DNA of 46,325 bases from a bacterium (GTDB lineage Bacteria > Acidobacteriota > Thermoanaerobaculia > Multivoradales > J023), in the NCBI GenBank assembly GCA_024226315.1, contig JAAELT010000616.1, positions 1 to 46,325 on the forward strand, written 5' to 3'. Position numbers and translations under genes: made by a program. Below the pieces are notes generated by a model. The model saw only the letters and a list, made by a program, of their open reading frames with translations, searched no databases and was not told where the DNA came from. Of the stretch, positions 9,685 to 17,602 are shown one piece after another. Each line of letters opens with the position of its first letter. Position 1 is the first letter of the stretch.

Positions 9685-9745
9685 TCATCCATCGTCCACC
9701 GCGGGGGCGCTTTTCGCGCGACCTTTGGCATGGGCCGGCCCCCTT

Positions 9746-9973
9746 TCAATGCCGTCTGCAAGGTCCTCCCCGCCGATCACCCGCTTCTCGACCGGGCCCC
9801 ACAGCAGCCCCCTGTACGTCCCTGCGCTGCCCCCTGTGGCTCCTCACAGCCTGCCCCGGGGCAGCTGGCCTGGAGGCGGCGTAGGGCGCCTGTGGCCAGT
9901 ACAGCTCGCGGAAGAACTCCTCCGGCTCGACGCCGATCACCTCCAGGATCAGCAGCACCTGCTCCAGGCGGTT
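9746..9973 (-). pseudogene. C-terminal fragment of an XRE-type regulator
   Basis: Reading leftward, the frame gives NRLEQVLLILEVIGVEP followed by EEFFRELYWPQAP. This is the standard C-terminal helix of short XRE-like helix-turn-helix regulators, in which the preceding HTH half is missing here: upstream in the same frame there is no HTH, and the PH-protein gene ends only 5 nt away. After the EFFRELY signature the frame runs on as low-complexity sequence. The matching N-terminal half is about 640 nt to the right on the same strand (10612-10794). The remaining 9685-9745 stretch shows nothing recognisable. Confidence 0.5.
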
Positions 9974-9977
9974 GGGC

Positions 9978-10412
9978 TCAGGTGATCGCCCGCTTCAGCG
10001 CCGCAGCCAACTCCTCGGGCCGGTCGGTGCCGATCCGGAAGGCCCGCCCCGAGGCAAAGGAGAGTTCGATGGCATCGAGGCCAGAGACGTTCCACAGCCA
10101 GCCCCGGGGCGTCCAGCGAATTCCCCAGCCGTAGTACCAGCGGTTGCGCACCGCCCGGGCGTCGACAATGTCCTGCAAGGCGAAGCGCTTGCGGATCAGA
10201 CCGGTGCTGAACCGGCAATCCAGGACACCGTCGCGGATTTCCACCGTCAGCGAGGAGAAGACGATCCCGCAGACGAGGAGGACCGCTGCGACGATGACGA
10301 GCACGGCATTCCATCCCGTCTGGATGCCGATGACGGCGATGACGGCGAGCGAACCGAAGAGGATCGCCAGCGTCAGGGTGCCGATCTGGGTATGGCGATA
10401 GCTGGCCTCCAT
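9978..10412 (-). CDS. Small membrane protein with PH-like domain
   Basis: This 144-residue protein has two hydrophobic segments (about residues 12-31 and 33-52), forming a helical hairpin, followed by a beta-rich cytoplasmic part of ~85 residues. The pattern VEIRDGVLDCRFSTGLIRKR, then IVDARAVRNRWYYGWGIRWT and a final amphipathic helix (DRPEELAAALKRAIT) is that of bacterial PH-domain membrane proteins. These are usually uncharacterised. It starts at an ATG preceded by AAAGGACCGCGAC, a reasonable ribosome-binding site. It sits alone between the two fragments of a broken XRE regulator. Codon use is like the backbone. Real gene; function unknown. Confidence 0.8.
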   Translation of the reverse strand: MEASYRHTQIGTLTLAILFGSLAVIAVIGIQTGWNAVLVIVAAVLLVCGIVFSSLTVEIRDGVLDCRFSTGLIRKRFALQDIVDARAVRNRWYYGWGIRWTPRGWLWNVSGLDAIELSFASGRAFRIGTDRPEELAAALKRAIT

Positions 10413-10611
10413 GTCGCGGTCCTTTCGTCGCGATAGCGGTCTCGCCCAATTCGAGCACGCTTCCGATCCTACGCTATTCCTGGCTCAGCTATTCGCAGCT
10501 GTGCGCCTGGCGCAGTGGTCGTGGAGGCCGGTGCCTTCTGCTCCTCCACGAGCTGCTGGCCGTCCTAGGTGGCGACTGCTGCGGCTGGTCATCGATCCGA
10601 AGGTCAGCTGT

Positions 10612-10794
10612 TTACCGGGAACCCCACATCCCAGCGCCAGGGCGAAAGGGTAGTCGGCGTAGAGCCCTATGAACCAGGGTGGCGCCGGCCGAGCCCAGGG
10701 CCTGCTGCACCTCGAGCTGCGTGAAGCCCTGCTGGCGGATGCTGTTGCGCAGGAGGGTGAGGTAGCGGTCCACCTCGGCGACGGCTGGCTGCAT
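10612..10794 (-). pseudogene. N-terminal fragment of an XRE-type regulator
   Basis: The frame reads MQPAVAEVDRYLTLLRNSI and then RQQGFTQLEVQQALGSAG, the first two helices of the short XRE-type regulators common in this kind of genome. After 'ALGSAG' the expected recognition helix (usually beginning W-G-R-S-Y-I) is replaced by unrelated residues (ATLVHRALRRL) and a stop follows. It is divergent from the SIR2-NACHT-FGE gene, whose start is 76 nt away. It may once have controlled that gene. The C-terminal counterpart is at 9746-9973. The 10413-10611 stretch between it and the PH-protein gene has no clear content. Confidence 0.5.
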
Positions 10795-10869
10795 CCGGGA
10801 GATGATGGCGATGAGCGGTGGCAGAGCAAGCGGAGCGGAGATTTCGGCGAAGGGGCAGCGGCAGGCGGT

Positions 10870-13800
10870 ATGATGGGGCTCCGTTACCAGCAGCGTAGAA
10901 CTGCCAGGAGGGCTGATCCGCTGACGATCCCACTGAAACTGCGCCAACGCCTCCGCGCCGGCAGGGTCATCCCGTTCGTCGGCGCCGGCGTCTCGATGGC
11001 TGTGCAGCGCAGCGACGCCAGTGCTCTGTTCCCGAGCTGGCACCAACTGCTGCTACGTGGGGCTGAGCGGCTCGAAGCCGAAGCCAAGCCCATCGATGCG
11101 ACGCTGGTGCGTGCACTGGTCGAGGTCCAGGACGCGGACTACCTCGACGCTGCACGGCGGCTGCGCAAGGAGCTCGGGCCGGTATGGCTCGACTTCCTCC
11201 AGGAGCAGATCAACGTCAAGCGCGCCGAGGCCAACGAGGACAGCCTCGCCCTGGCTCGGGCCGTCTGGGGGTTGGGCAGCCGGCTGATCGCCACCACCAA
11301 CTACGACCGGATCCTCGAGTGGGCCTGCCCCGGCGAACTGCGCGATGATCTCGGCACCTGGGACATCAAGGCGACGGCGGAGCAGGCTCGGCTACTGAGC
11401 GAAGGCGCAGCCCAGGTGCCCACGGTGTGGCATCTGCACGGCCGGATCCGAAACGCAGCGGACCTGATCCTGACGCCGGGTGGCTACGAGCGACTCTACG
11501 CCCCAGAGGGAGACTCCGAGAAGAGCTACCTGGCGGCGCTGAAGACGCTGCGCTACCTGCTGGTCTCGCACTCGTTCCTCTTCATCGGTTTCAGCCTGGA
11601 CGATGAGCACTTCGGCGTTGAGCTGCGCGGCGTCGCCGACATCTTCGAAGGCTTCGGTGGGCCGCACTATGCCCTGGTGCGGGAGCGAGAAGCGGATGGC
11701 CTGCGCCGTCAGGGTCTGCCTGTCGAGCTGTTGACCTTCGAGGACTTTGGGGCGCCGCTGGTCGAGCTGGTGGAAGGGCTCGGGCGGATCGCGGCGACGA
11801 GCCCAGAGCCCTCGGAGGAAGACCTGCCGGCCGAGAAGGCGGCAGCCGAGCCTGCCGACCTCACCGCTTACCTCGAAGCCCTCTTCGACCAGACGGACCA
11901 CATTAAGATCAGCGGCATCTCAGGCGGCGTCGCCGTCAAGGGTGCCGTGCGCCATCCCATCGAGCAGTTGTACACACCGTTGGTCAGTCGAGGGATGCCC
12001 TGGGAACAAGCTGGGGAGACGGCACCGGGCGAGGCGTTCGAGAGCCCGGACAACGTGACTCTCGCCGAACTCCTGCCGCGTTATCCGCGGCTCTTGATCG
12101 AAGGACAACCCGGGGCGGGAAAGACCACGTTTCTCCGCTTCGTGGCCTTCATGCTGGCGCAGGACGCCCTAGGCCATCCGTGTCCTGAGGGCGAATCCTG
12201 GCGAAAATTGTATCTTGGCTTGGAACAGAGCGACTTGCCACCGATGCCGGTACTACTGCGCATCGCCGATCTTCTGCCGCTGCTGGGCGCCGAGGACGCT
12301 CCGAAGCTGCGCACCGATGACCGCCGCTGGCTGCTCGATCTGCTCGAACAGATGTGCCGCCACAACGAGTATCCCGTGAGCCGTGCCGCGTGGCAGACGA
12401 TGTTTGAGAACGGTTCAGCCATCCTGCTTCTTGATGGTCTGGATGAGGTGGCCGAGGAGTCGGTGCGCGAGCGGCTGTTCGAAGTCTTCCGCGACGCCTG
12501 CCGGCAGTGGAAGTGTCCGATCGTGGTCACTAGCCGGCCGATCCAAACCGCTGCTCTGCGAGAGATGGGGTTCGAGAGTGCCACCATTGAGCCGTTTGGG
12601 GACGGAGAGATCCGTACCTTTATCGATCACTGGGTAGCGGCTCTTCACTCTGCTGAGAGCGCCGAGGACCTTCGCGGCGAAGGCGAGCGCTACCGCGACG
12701 ATCTACTGGAAGCGATCACCGAACGGCCACGGGTCCGGCGGCTGGCGACGAATCCGGTGATGCTGACCTGTCTCTGCGTCGTGCACTGGAACGAGGGGCG
12801 GCTGCCGGAGGGCCGTTCACGTGTCTACCGCGCGGTGATCCGGTGGCTGATCGCCTCGCGCCGGGCTCAGCGCGAGGAGCAGGGTTTCACCGATTGGTTC
12901 GCCGAGCGGGCTCTCGCACGGCTTGCACTGGCCATGGTCGACTCGCCCGAGGGCAAGCGGGTGATCTTCGATCTTGAGGAGGGGGCGGTGGCAGTTGACG
13001 ATCTGGCAGAGCGTGAATTCCCCGACCTTGCAGCCGATGAGCGGCGGCACAGGATGCGCCACTGGCTGCGCTTCGAATGCCTGGCCAGCGGCATTGTGGA
13101 GGAGGTAGCGGGTAACCGGGTCCGCTTCTGGCACCTGACTTTCGAGGAGTTTCTAGCCGCACTGCAGCTCTCTTGGAGGGACGACGGCGAGGATCGAGAG
13201 AGTGACTGGTGGCCGATTGTGAAAGAGCACCTCGACGACGCTCAGTGGCGAGAGACTGTCGAACTCCTACCCGGCTGCCTGCTCGAAGGCGGCGAAGGGC
13301 GGGCAGACCGGCTGCTCGACCGGGTGCTGTCGCTGCGCGGAGGCGACCTGGCTTCAGAGGCCCGAGTGGCGGGGATCGTCGGTCGGCTGCTCGAGCCCCT
13401 CTCCGGCTATCACTACCGGCCGCGCCCGGAGATTGCTACATCCTATGGCGAGGCGCTAGAGCGTTCGCTTGCCATCTTCACCACCGAAGGAGCCTCGAAG
13501 GTGCCGGTGACGGACCGCATCGCGGCGGCCGAGGCTCTGGGGCGCGGTGGCGACCCGCGGCTACGGCATGACAACTTCATCGAGGTACCCGGACTAGGGG
13601 GGTGTCGGCTCGGGAAGTACCCGTTGACGGTAGAGGAGTACCAGCAGTTCGTGGAGCACCTAGGGTACGAGGGAAGGCGACACTGGTCTGACGAAGGCTG
13701 GTCCCAGAAGAAGAAGAAGGGATGGGAACAGCCAGGAAACTGGGAGGAGCAGCTCGCCCACCCCAACCGGCCGGTAACCGAGGTTTCGTGGTACGAAGCG

Positions 13801-14190
13801 GAGGCGTACTGCCGGTGGCTGAGCGAACAGAGGGGCGAGCAGATCCGATTGCCCTCGGAGAGGGAGTGGGAAAAGGCGGCGACACCGGCCAGTGGGATGT
13901 ACCCCTGGGGGAAAGCGGGGCCGAACGAGGAGCGGACCAACTTTGCTAAGAACGTCGGCGCTCCGACTCCCGTGGGCGTCTATCCAGCGGGGAACGGACC
14001 CTACGACCACTGCGATCTTGGTGGGGTCGTATGGGAGTGGAATCAAGTAAAGGGGGTGCTCCGGGGCGGCTGCTGGTTCAGCTCTTATAAGTACCTACGC
14101 TTCAATGTCCACCACATGAATCTCGCTGAAGGCCGCGGCAACAGCGTTGGCTTCCGTGCGTTGGCCGTTCCCGCAATCCCTGACTCTTGA
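10870..14190 (+). CDS. SIR2-NACHT-FGE protein (NLR-like defence protein)
   Basis: About 1106 residues in three domains. Residues ~30-290 are a SIR2-like NADase fold: VIPFVGAGVS near 33, the TTNYDRIL asparagine motif near 142 and WHLHGRI histidine near 187. Residues ~395-760 form a NACHT-type STAND ATPase, with Walker A EGQPGAGKTTFL near 410 and Walker B ILLLDGLDEVAE near 518, and a trailing helical region. Residues ~897-1106 are an FGE-sulfatase/C-type lectin fold domain (KYPLTVEEYQQF, PVTEVSWYEAEAYCRWL, IRLPSEREWEKAA, GVLRGGCWF, VGFRAL). In comparable NLR-like antiphage proteins SIR2 depletes NAD+ after the NACHT hub oligomerises on sensing a phage product; the FGE domain would be the sensor. 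That mechanism is inferred. Start: tandem ATGs at 10870/10873 precede the SIR2 core well; a strong SD-like CCAGGAGGG lies at 10904-10912 but has no ATG, GTG or TTG just behind it. The longer frame upstream is antisense to the XRE fragment. Confidence 0.88.
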   Translation: MMGLRYQQRRTARRADPLTIPLKLRQRLRAGRVIPFVGAGVSMAVQRSDASALFPSWHQLLLRGAERLEAEAKPIDATLVRALVEVQDADYLDAARRLRKELGPVWLDFLQEQINVKRAEANEDSLALARAVWGLGSRLIATTNYDRILEWACPGELRDDLGTWDIKATAEQARLLSEGAAQVPTVWHLHGRIRNAADLILTPGGYERLYAPEGDSEKSYLAALKTLRYLLVSHSFLFIGFSLDDEHFGVELRGVADIFEGFGGPHYALVREREADGLRRQGLPVELLTFEDFGAPLVELVEGLGRIAATSPEPSEEDLPAEKAAAEPADLTAYLEALFDQTDHIKISGISGGVAVKGAVRHPIEQLYTPLVSRGMPWEQAGETAPGEAFESPDNVTLAELLPRYPRLLIEGQPGAGKTTFLRFVAFMLAQDALGHPCPEGESWRKLYLGLEQSDLPPMPVLLRIADLLPLLGAEDAPKLRTDDRRWLLDLLEQMCRHNEYPVSRAAWQTMFENGSAILLLDGLDEVAEESVRERLFEVFRDACRQWKCPIVVTSRPIQTAALREMGFESATIEPFGDGEIRTFIDHWVAALHSAESAEDLRGEGERYRDDLLEAITERPRVRRLATNPVMLTCLCVVHWNEGRLPEGRSRVYRAVIRWLIASRRAQREEQGFTDWFAERALARLALAMVDSPEGKRVIFDLEEGAVAVDDLAEREFPDLAADERRHRMRHWLRFECLASGIVEEVAGNRVRFWHLTFEEFLAALQLSWRDDGEDRESDWWPIVKEHLDDAQWRETVELLPGCLLEGGEGRADRLLDRVLSLRGGDLASEARVAGIVGRLLEPLSGYHYRPRPEIATSYGEALERSLAIFTTEGASKVPVTDRIAAAEALGRGGDPRLRHDNFIEVPGLGGCRLGKYPLTVEEYQQFVEHLGYEGRRHWSDEGWSQKKKKGWEQPGNWEEQLAHPNRPVTEVSWYEAEAYCRWLSEQRGEQIRLPSEREWEKAATPASGMYPWGKAGPNEERTNFAKNVGAPTPVGVYPAGNGPYDHCDLGGVVWEWNQVKGVLRGGCWFSSYKYLRFNVHHMNLAEGRGNSVGFRALAVPAIPDS

Positions 14191-14584
14191 ATCTCATTTG
14201 AGGAACCGACAGATGCAACCTCCCCGCCTGGGAGGGCATCCGCATCGTCCGCGAGCGCATCCCCGAGGAGTCGTAGGAAGGAGGTTAGCCGACCTGATGA
14301 GCATAAAGACCAGCATCAAGAGCGGCGGCGTCATCTGGGCCGAGTAGCCGAGGAGCCGTACTGCCCAGTCCACAGGAACGATCAGGAGACCAGTTCTGCG
14401 AGTGGATCGACCTCGATTGCAGGGCGGACGCTCCGCGGTGGCCAGCGTGCCCAGAGCATGCGGCGTATCTCGATCGCCACCCCGAGGAGCGGGCGGCGCT
14501 GATTCCGGACTACCAGCCCCCGGTTCACTGCCGGTAGGAGATCGTGGGTGACACCCCCGCCGTGATTTGAAACAGGAGACACTG
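14191..14584. other. Gene debris between the NACHT gene and the nuclease-like gene
   Basis: No intact gene is visible. Two short open pieces end in stops: GIRIVRERIPEES before the TAG near 14274, and a Cys-containing piece at 14388-14537 (DQFCEWIDLDC, later PEERAALIPDYQPPVHC) with no start codon. A diverged, frameshifted relative of the second piece (PEERAA in one frame, LDYRSPVPL in the next) lies at about 15600-15660, on the other side of the nuclease-like gene. I read this as decayed remains of small proteins, not as functional sequence. Confidence 0.4.
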
Positions 14585-15493
14585 GTGAGCCAAGAACACG
14601 AGAGACCAGAGCTTCTCTGGACCAAATCGAGAGAGGCTCAGGTAAGTAGCGCGAAATATCCTGAACTTTCAGACCTGGTTCCTTTGCTAACAGAAAAGCT
14701 CGCGGCGATTGGCATCCGGGTTCATCCGCAATCGAGAGTGGCTCAGTACGGCATCGCACTCGAAGATCTAATCGCTTCACAGGCTGGTGAAGAACGCCAG
14801 GTCAATCAAGTATTGGCAGTGCAAGCGTTCCAGGAACTCTTTCAGCTGAACGCAATCGCCAGCCGCGTCCCGGTTGACGACAGAGACGCGCAGTTTCTTG
14901 AGAAGGCTAGGCTCCTGCTGTCAGATCGCGCAGTTCCAGATGAACCGATCGAGAGGCCGACTCCAGGGAGAGATACGCAGTTCGAACTCTTTATGCTCGC
15001 CAGCTTGAGATCAGCTGGTATCGCCAGCCATCTCGCAGAACCTCCTAATCCAGATATCGTAATCGAGACAACCGCAGGAAATTTTGGCATTGAGGCGAAA
15101 CGCCTGCGGAGCCACAGGAAACTCAAGCAGCGAGCTCGACACGGAAACAAACAGATCAAGAGAGTCGCTGATGGTGGCATTCTCGCCACCGATCTTACGC
15201 GATGCATTCTTGATGAGATTGGAGGCTCTGCCGTCCAGTGCAAGGATCCCTTGGCCGACCTCGAGCAAAGGCTCTACGACTATATGTCGCGTCGACACGA
15301 GCGGGTCAGGAAGTGGGTGAGCCCGAAGAAGACTTTTGCCTGGCTCGGATATGCGCAACTTCTATATCACGCGCCGAATTCACCACTTCAAGCTTCCTTT
15401 CAGTGGAAATGCTTCAATCTTTGCCACGAAAGGGATCCCAGGTGGCTTCTCATTAGCACCCTTTTTACTAAACTGTCTAACATCGCGCATTAG
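14585..15493 (+). CDS. Lone PD-(D/E)XK nuclease-like protein
   Basis: A 302-residue protein of unknown family. The middle carries a plausible PD-(D/E)XK core: FELFMLASLRSAGI as the helix before the active site, then PNPDIVIE and, after a short loop, FGIEAKRLRS, giving D...E-x-K near residues 156-173. The N-terminal half is predicted helical. Start choice: GTG at 14585 has AGGAG 6-7 nt upstream; a TTG six codons earlier is possible but lacks a site. Sequence is visibly AT-richer than the neighbours, and the gene is flanked by debris on both sides, so it was probably acquired. There is no methylase or helicase directly beside it. It could be an orphan restriction-like effector or a DNA-repair enzyme; catalysis is inferred from motif spacing only. 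Confidence 0.68.
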   Translation: MSQEHERPELLWTKSREAQVSSAKYPELSDLVPLLTEKLAAIGIRVHPQSRVAQYGIALEDLIASQAGEERQVNQVLAVQAFQELFQLNAIASRVPVDDRDAQFLEKARLLLSDRAVPDEPIERPTPGRDTQFELFMLASLRSAGIASHLAEPPNPDIVIETTAGNFGIEAKRLRSHRKLKQRARHGNKQIKRVADGGILATDLTRCILDEIGGSAVQCKDPLADLEQRLYDYMSRRHERVRKWVSPKKTFAWLGYAQLLYHAPNSPLQASFQWKCFNLCHERDPRWLLISTLFTKLSNIAH

Positions 15494-15672
15494 ATCAGCT
15501 ACTTATCGGGGAGACCCCCACAACGATACCGAGACCAGGCACCAAGTCAACGCTCATCATCGCCAGCCGCTCTGGGTCCGGCGATCTCCGTCTTCACCGA
15601 GGCTTCCCCAGAGGAGCGTGCGGCGCATGCCTCTGGACTACCGGTCGCCGGTTCCTCTGAACGACGCGACGC

Positions 15673-15876
15673 TCAGTTGACGGGGCCGTTGTCGACCGCC
15701 CTGGCTCGCAGCAGTAGATCCCCGAGGATCCTCTGCCGGTCAACCATGCAGTCGTCGCAGGCCACGCCTACGGGGTCTTCAAGGTGCCAGCCCACCGCTC
15801 CGACAGTGGTCTCGTCGCCGCAGAACACGCACGGCCCCTTCTGCTCCTTCAGCCACACGACGGCGAGGTCACTCAT
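15673..15876 (-). CDS. Small zinc-ribbon protein
   Basis: A 67-residue protein with two CxxC pairs, GPCVFCGDET near residue 14 and ACDDCMVDRQ near residue 39, the layout of a small zinc ribbon. It lies 11 nt downstream of the HU gene on the same strand and may be co-transcribed with it. Its first half resembles the start of the frameshifted zinc-ribbon gene at 22978 (both have GPCxxCGxET and then CDxC). Function unknown. Confidence 0.6.
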   Translation of the reverse strand: MSDLAVVWLKEQKGPCVFCGDETTVGAVGWHLEDPVGVACDDCMVDRQRILGDLLLRARAVDNGPVN

Positions 15877-15887
15877 CGGCGGTCATT

Positions 15888-16199
15888 CTACGAGTTGATC
15901 AGCTCCACCAGCACCTTGCCTGGCTTGAAGTAGCAGACCCGCTTGGGCGGCACCTGCACCGCCTCCCCGGTGGCGGGATTGCGGCCGTTGCGGGCCGCAC
16001 GCTGGCGCAGACGGAAGCTCCCGAAGCCGCGCAGCTCGATCCGCGAGCCGGTTTGGAGGCCCTCGACCATCGTCTCGAGGACGGCGGCGACGATCCTCTC
16101 GGCGTCCTGCTTGTGGACGTTCGTCGCGGCGGCAACCGCTTCGGTCAGCTCGGCTCTGGTCAGGGTGCCGGCGGCGCGGCGCTGGTCGATCGTGGGCAT
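15888..16199 (-). CDS. HU family nucleoid DNA-binding protein
   Basis: A 103-residue HU/IHF-family protein. LTRAELTEAVAAATNV and KQDAERIVAAVLETMVEGL are the two N-terminal helices, GSRIELRGFGSFRLRQRAAR the beta strand core, and RNGRNPATGEAVQVPPKR the DNA-binding arm with its intercalating proline. The usual HU start (M-T-K/R-A-E-L) corresponds to residue ~13, so this copy has a short N-terminal extension if the ATG is used. No ribosome-binding site precedes the ATG; GATAGAGT 13-20 nt before it could be a -10 element of a leaderless transcript. HU dimers bend DNA for recombination and compaction. It is next to the left end of the mobile element, so it may belong to either side. Confidence 0.92.
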   Translation of the reverse strand: MPTIDQRRAAGTLTRAELTEAVAAATNVHKQDAERIVAAVLETMVEGLQTGSRIELRGFGSFRLRQRAARNGRNPATGEAVQVPPKRVCYFKPGKVLVELINS

Positions 16200-16569
16200 G
16201 AGTGGGCGACTCTATCGGACTGGCATGAGATCTGTCTCCTACGGGCCGAGTGCGGGGCGGTCACCACCCGGCCACCCGACAGTCAGGAGAGACTCCGTGC
16301 GCCGTCTCGGGTATGGAAGGAAAGGCAGCTCATAGAACATAAAGGTTTTGCGGCACGTTCACGATGGTAACCAAGACACAAGCCAACGCGCCCGCGCGCG
16401 GGGAGGAAAGTGAAGGTTATTCCAGTGGGAGCCGGAGGCCCGGAGGGGGCCGCCCCCCGGGTACCTTCGAGGTCGGCTGCCGCCCCGTCCCGCGATAGAT
16501 CAATATGCGTGCCTGCCGCAGCTCCGGCAGCCGATCCCGCGCCAATCTAAAGAAATAGTACGCTATCGC

Positions 16570-16599
16570 TTGACCGGCCGGCCGAAGTGTGCATAATGA
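16570..16599 (+). promoter_or_regulatory. Candidate promoter for the radC-like operon
   Basis: A -35-like TTGACC at 16570-16575 is followed after 16-18 nt by CATAATGA (16592-16599), an acceptable sigma-70-type pair. It lies ~140 nt before the RadC-like start and just before a perfect hairpin. Between HU and this point (16200-16569) I see no gene, only GC-rich sequence. Based on motif resemblance only. Confidence 0.4.
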
Positions 16600-16600
16600 A

Positions 16601-16625
16601 AGGTCGCAGACAGCCAGTGCGACCT
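16601..16625 (+). promoter_or_regulatory. Leader hairpin after the radC-like promoter
   Basis: AGGTCGCA, a 9-nt loop and TGCGACCT form a perfect 8-bp inverted repeat exactly where transcription from the candidate promoter would begin. A second, imperfect stem (CGGCCCGCCCGG ... CCGGACGAGCC) follows at ~16679-16717, before CAGGAGGGTTAGCTCCC and the ATG. It may be an operator or a 5'-leader structure. Confidence 0.4.
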
Positions 16626-16739
16626 AGCCGGCCGATGGAAAACTGATAGGTCGGGGGATACTCGCACTGAAACGCAAACGGCCCGCCCGGTAGCTTGAAC
16701 TGCCGGACGAGCCTAGCCGACACAGGAGGGTTAGCTCCC

Positions 16740-17201
16740 ATGCCGACGTGCCCGAAGTCTACCTCTGTCCCGCGCTACCGTCTATCCCTGGTCCGGGAGG
16801 CGGAAGCCACCTACGCCCGAGACCTACTAGACCGCCCCGAAGCGGTCGCCGAATGGTTCTGGCGCGAGATCTTCCATGACGCGCCGCAAGAGCAAATGGC
16901 GGCCGCGTTCACCGACGTTCGAAACCGGCTGATTGGCTACCAGGTGGCCTACGTCGGCAGGCTCTCCGGGTGTGCTCTCGAGCCGCGCGGGATCCTGTCT
17001 GCTGGGCTGCTTCTGAACGCCGCCGGCTTCATTCTGGCGCACAACCACCCAAGCGGAGATCCTTCGCCCAGTCCTGAGGATCAGGCTGTCACTCGCCGCA
17101 TGGCCGAAGCCGGAGAGGTGGTGGGCGTCAAGCTCATTGATCACCTTGTTCTCGGTGATCGCGGCCGGTGGGTTTCTCTCGGCAGGCGGGGTGCCTGGTG
17201 A
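16740..17201 (+). CDS. RadC-like JAB/MPN domain protein
   Basis: A 153-residue member of the RadC/DUF2466 family. The C-terminal JAB core holds the metal-binding signature AHNHPSGDPSPSPEDQ and VKLIDHLVLGD; the N-terminal HhH region of chromosomal RadC is missing, which is usual for copies on plasmids, phages and integrative elements. The ATG at 16740 has AGGAGGG about 11 nt upstream; a TTG-started extension to 16695 lacks a site. It overlaps the next gene by 1 nt (TGATG). The family's exact function is unsettled; on mobile elements it accompanies antirestriction genes, as here with the ArdC-like gene. Confidence 0.88.
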   Translation: MPTCPKSTSVPRYRLSLVREAEATYARDLLDRPEAVAEWFWREIFHDAPQEQMAAAFTDVRNRLIGYQVAYVGRLSGCALEPRGILSAGLLLNAAGFILAHNHPSGDPSPSPEDQAVTRRMAEAGEVVGVKLIDHLVLGDRGRWVSLGRRGAW

Positions 17202-17509
17202 TGCGTGATCACGTGATCGACATTGCCCCCGTTCTCCAATTCAAGCGCGCGATGAAAGCTCTCCGGCCGAACCGCGCGGACCTGCCGGAGGCTGCCAAGG
17301 TCCGGCAGCAGGTGGAAGACAGCGGAGAGGATCCCGCGCACGCGGCCGTGGGGTACCTCGTCGCCGTGGTCGCCGATGCCCTCGACACTTCCGTGGGGGA
17401 TCTCGAACCCGAAAGGGTCGGGCGGGTTCTGCTCGCGGAAGACGTGCTGCTGATCCTGACCGGATCGGCCGACATCGAGACGGCGCGGCAGTGGCTCCGC
17501 TCGCCGTGA
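17201..17509 (+). CDS. Hypothetical protein translationally coupled to the RadC-like gene
   Basis: A 102-residue, mostly helical protein (MRDHVIDIAPVLQFKRAMKA at its start, VGYLVAVVADALD in the middle, ending IETARQWLRSP). The ATG overlaps the preceding stop by one base, strong support for a real gene. No domain recognised. GC-rich, like the other element genes. An inverted repeat GCCGGA/TCCGGC at 17563-17578 follows it, before the next gene. Confidence 0.6.
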   Translation: MRDHVIDIAPVLQFKRAMKALRPNRADLPEAAKVRQQVEDSGEDPAHAAVGYLVAVVADALDTSVGDLEPERVGRVLLAEDVLLILTGSADIETARQWLRSP

Positions 17510-17602
17510 TTCCGGCTCAACGCGCAAGGTCCGGACGCTTCGCCGTCCTGGCTTTGCCGATGAGCCGGAATCCTCCGGCCGTCAACGATAGGAGATCGAG
17601 CC

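Noticed and set aside
14191..14584. Template repeat or reverse transcriptase of a diversity-generating retroelement after the NACHT-FGE gene
   Set aside because: No RT frame (YxDD region) and no adenine-rich near-copy of the variable-like segment is visible within several kb.
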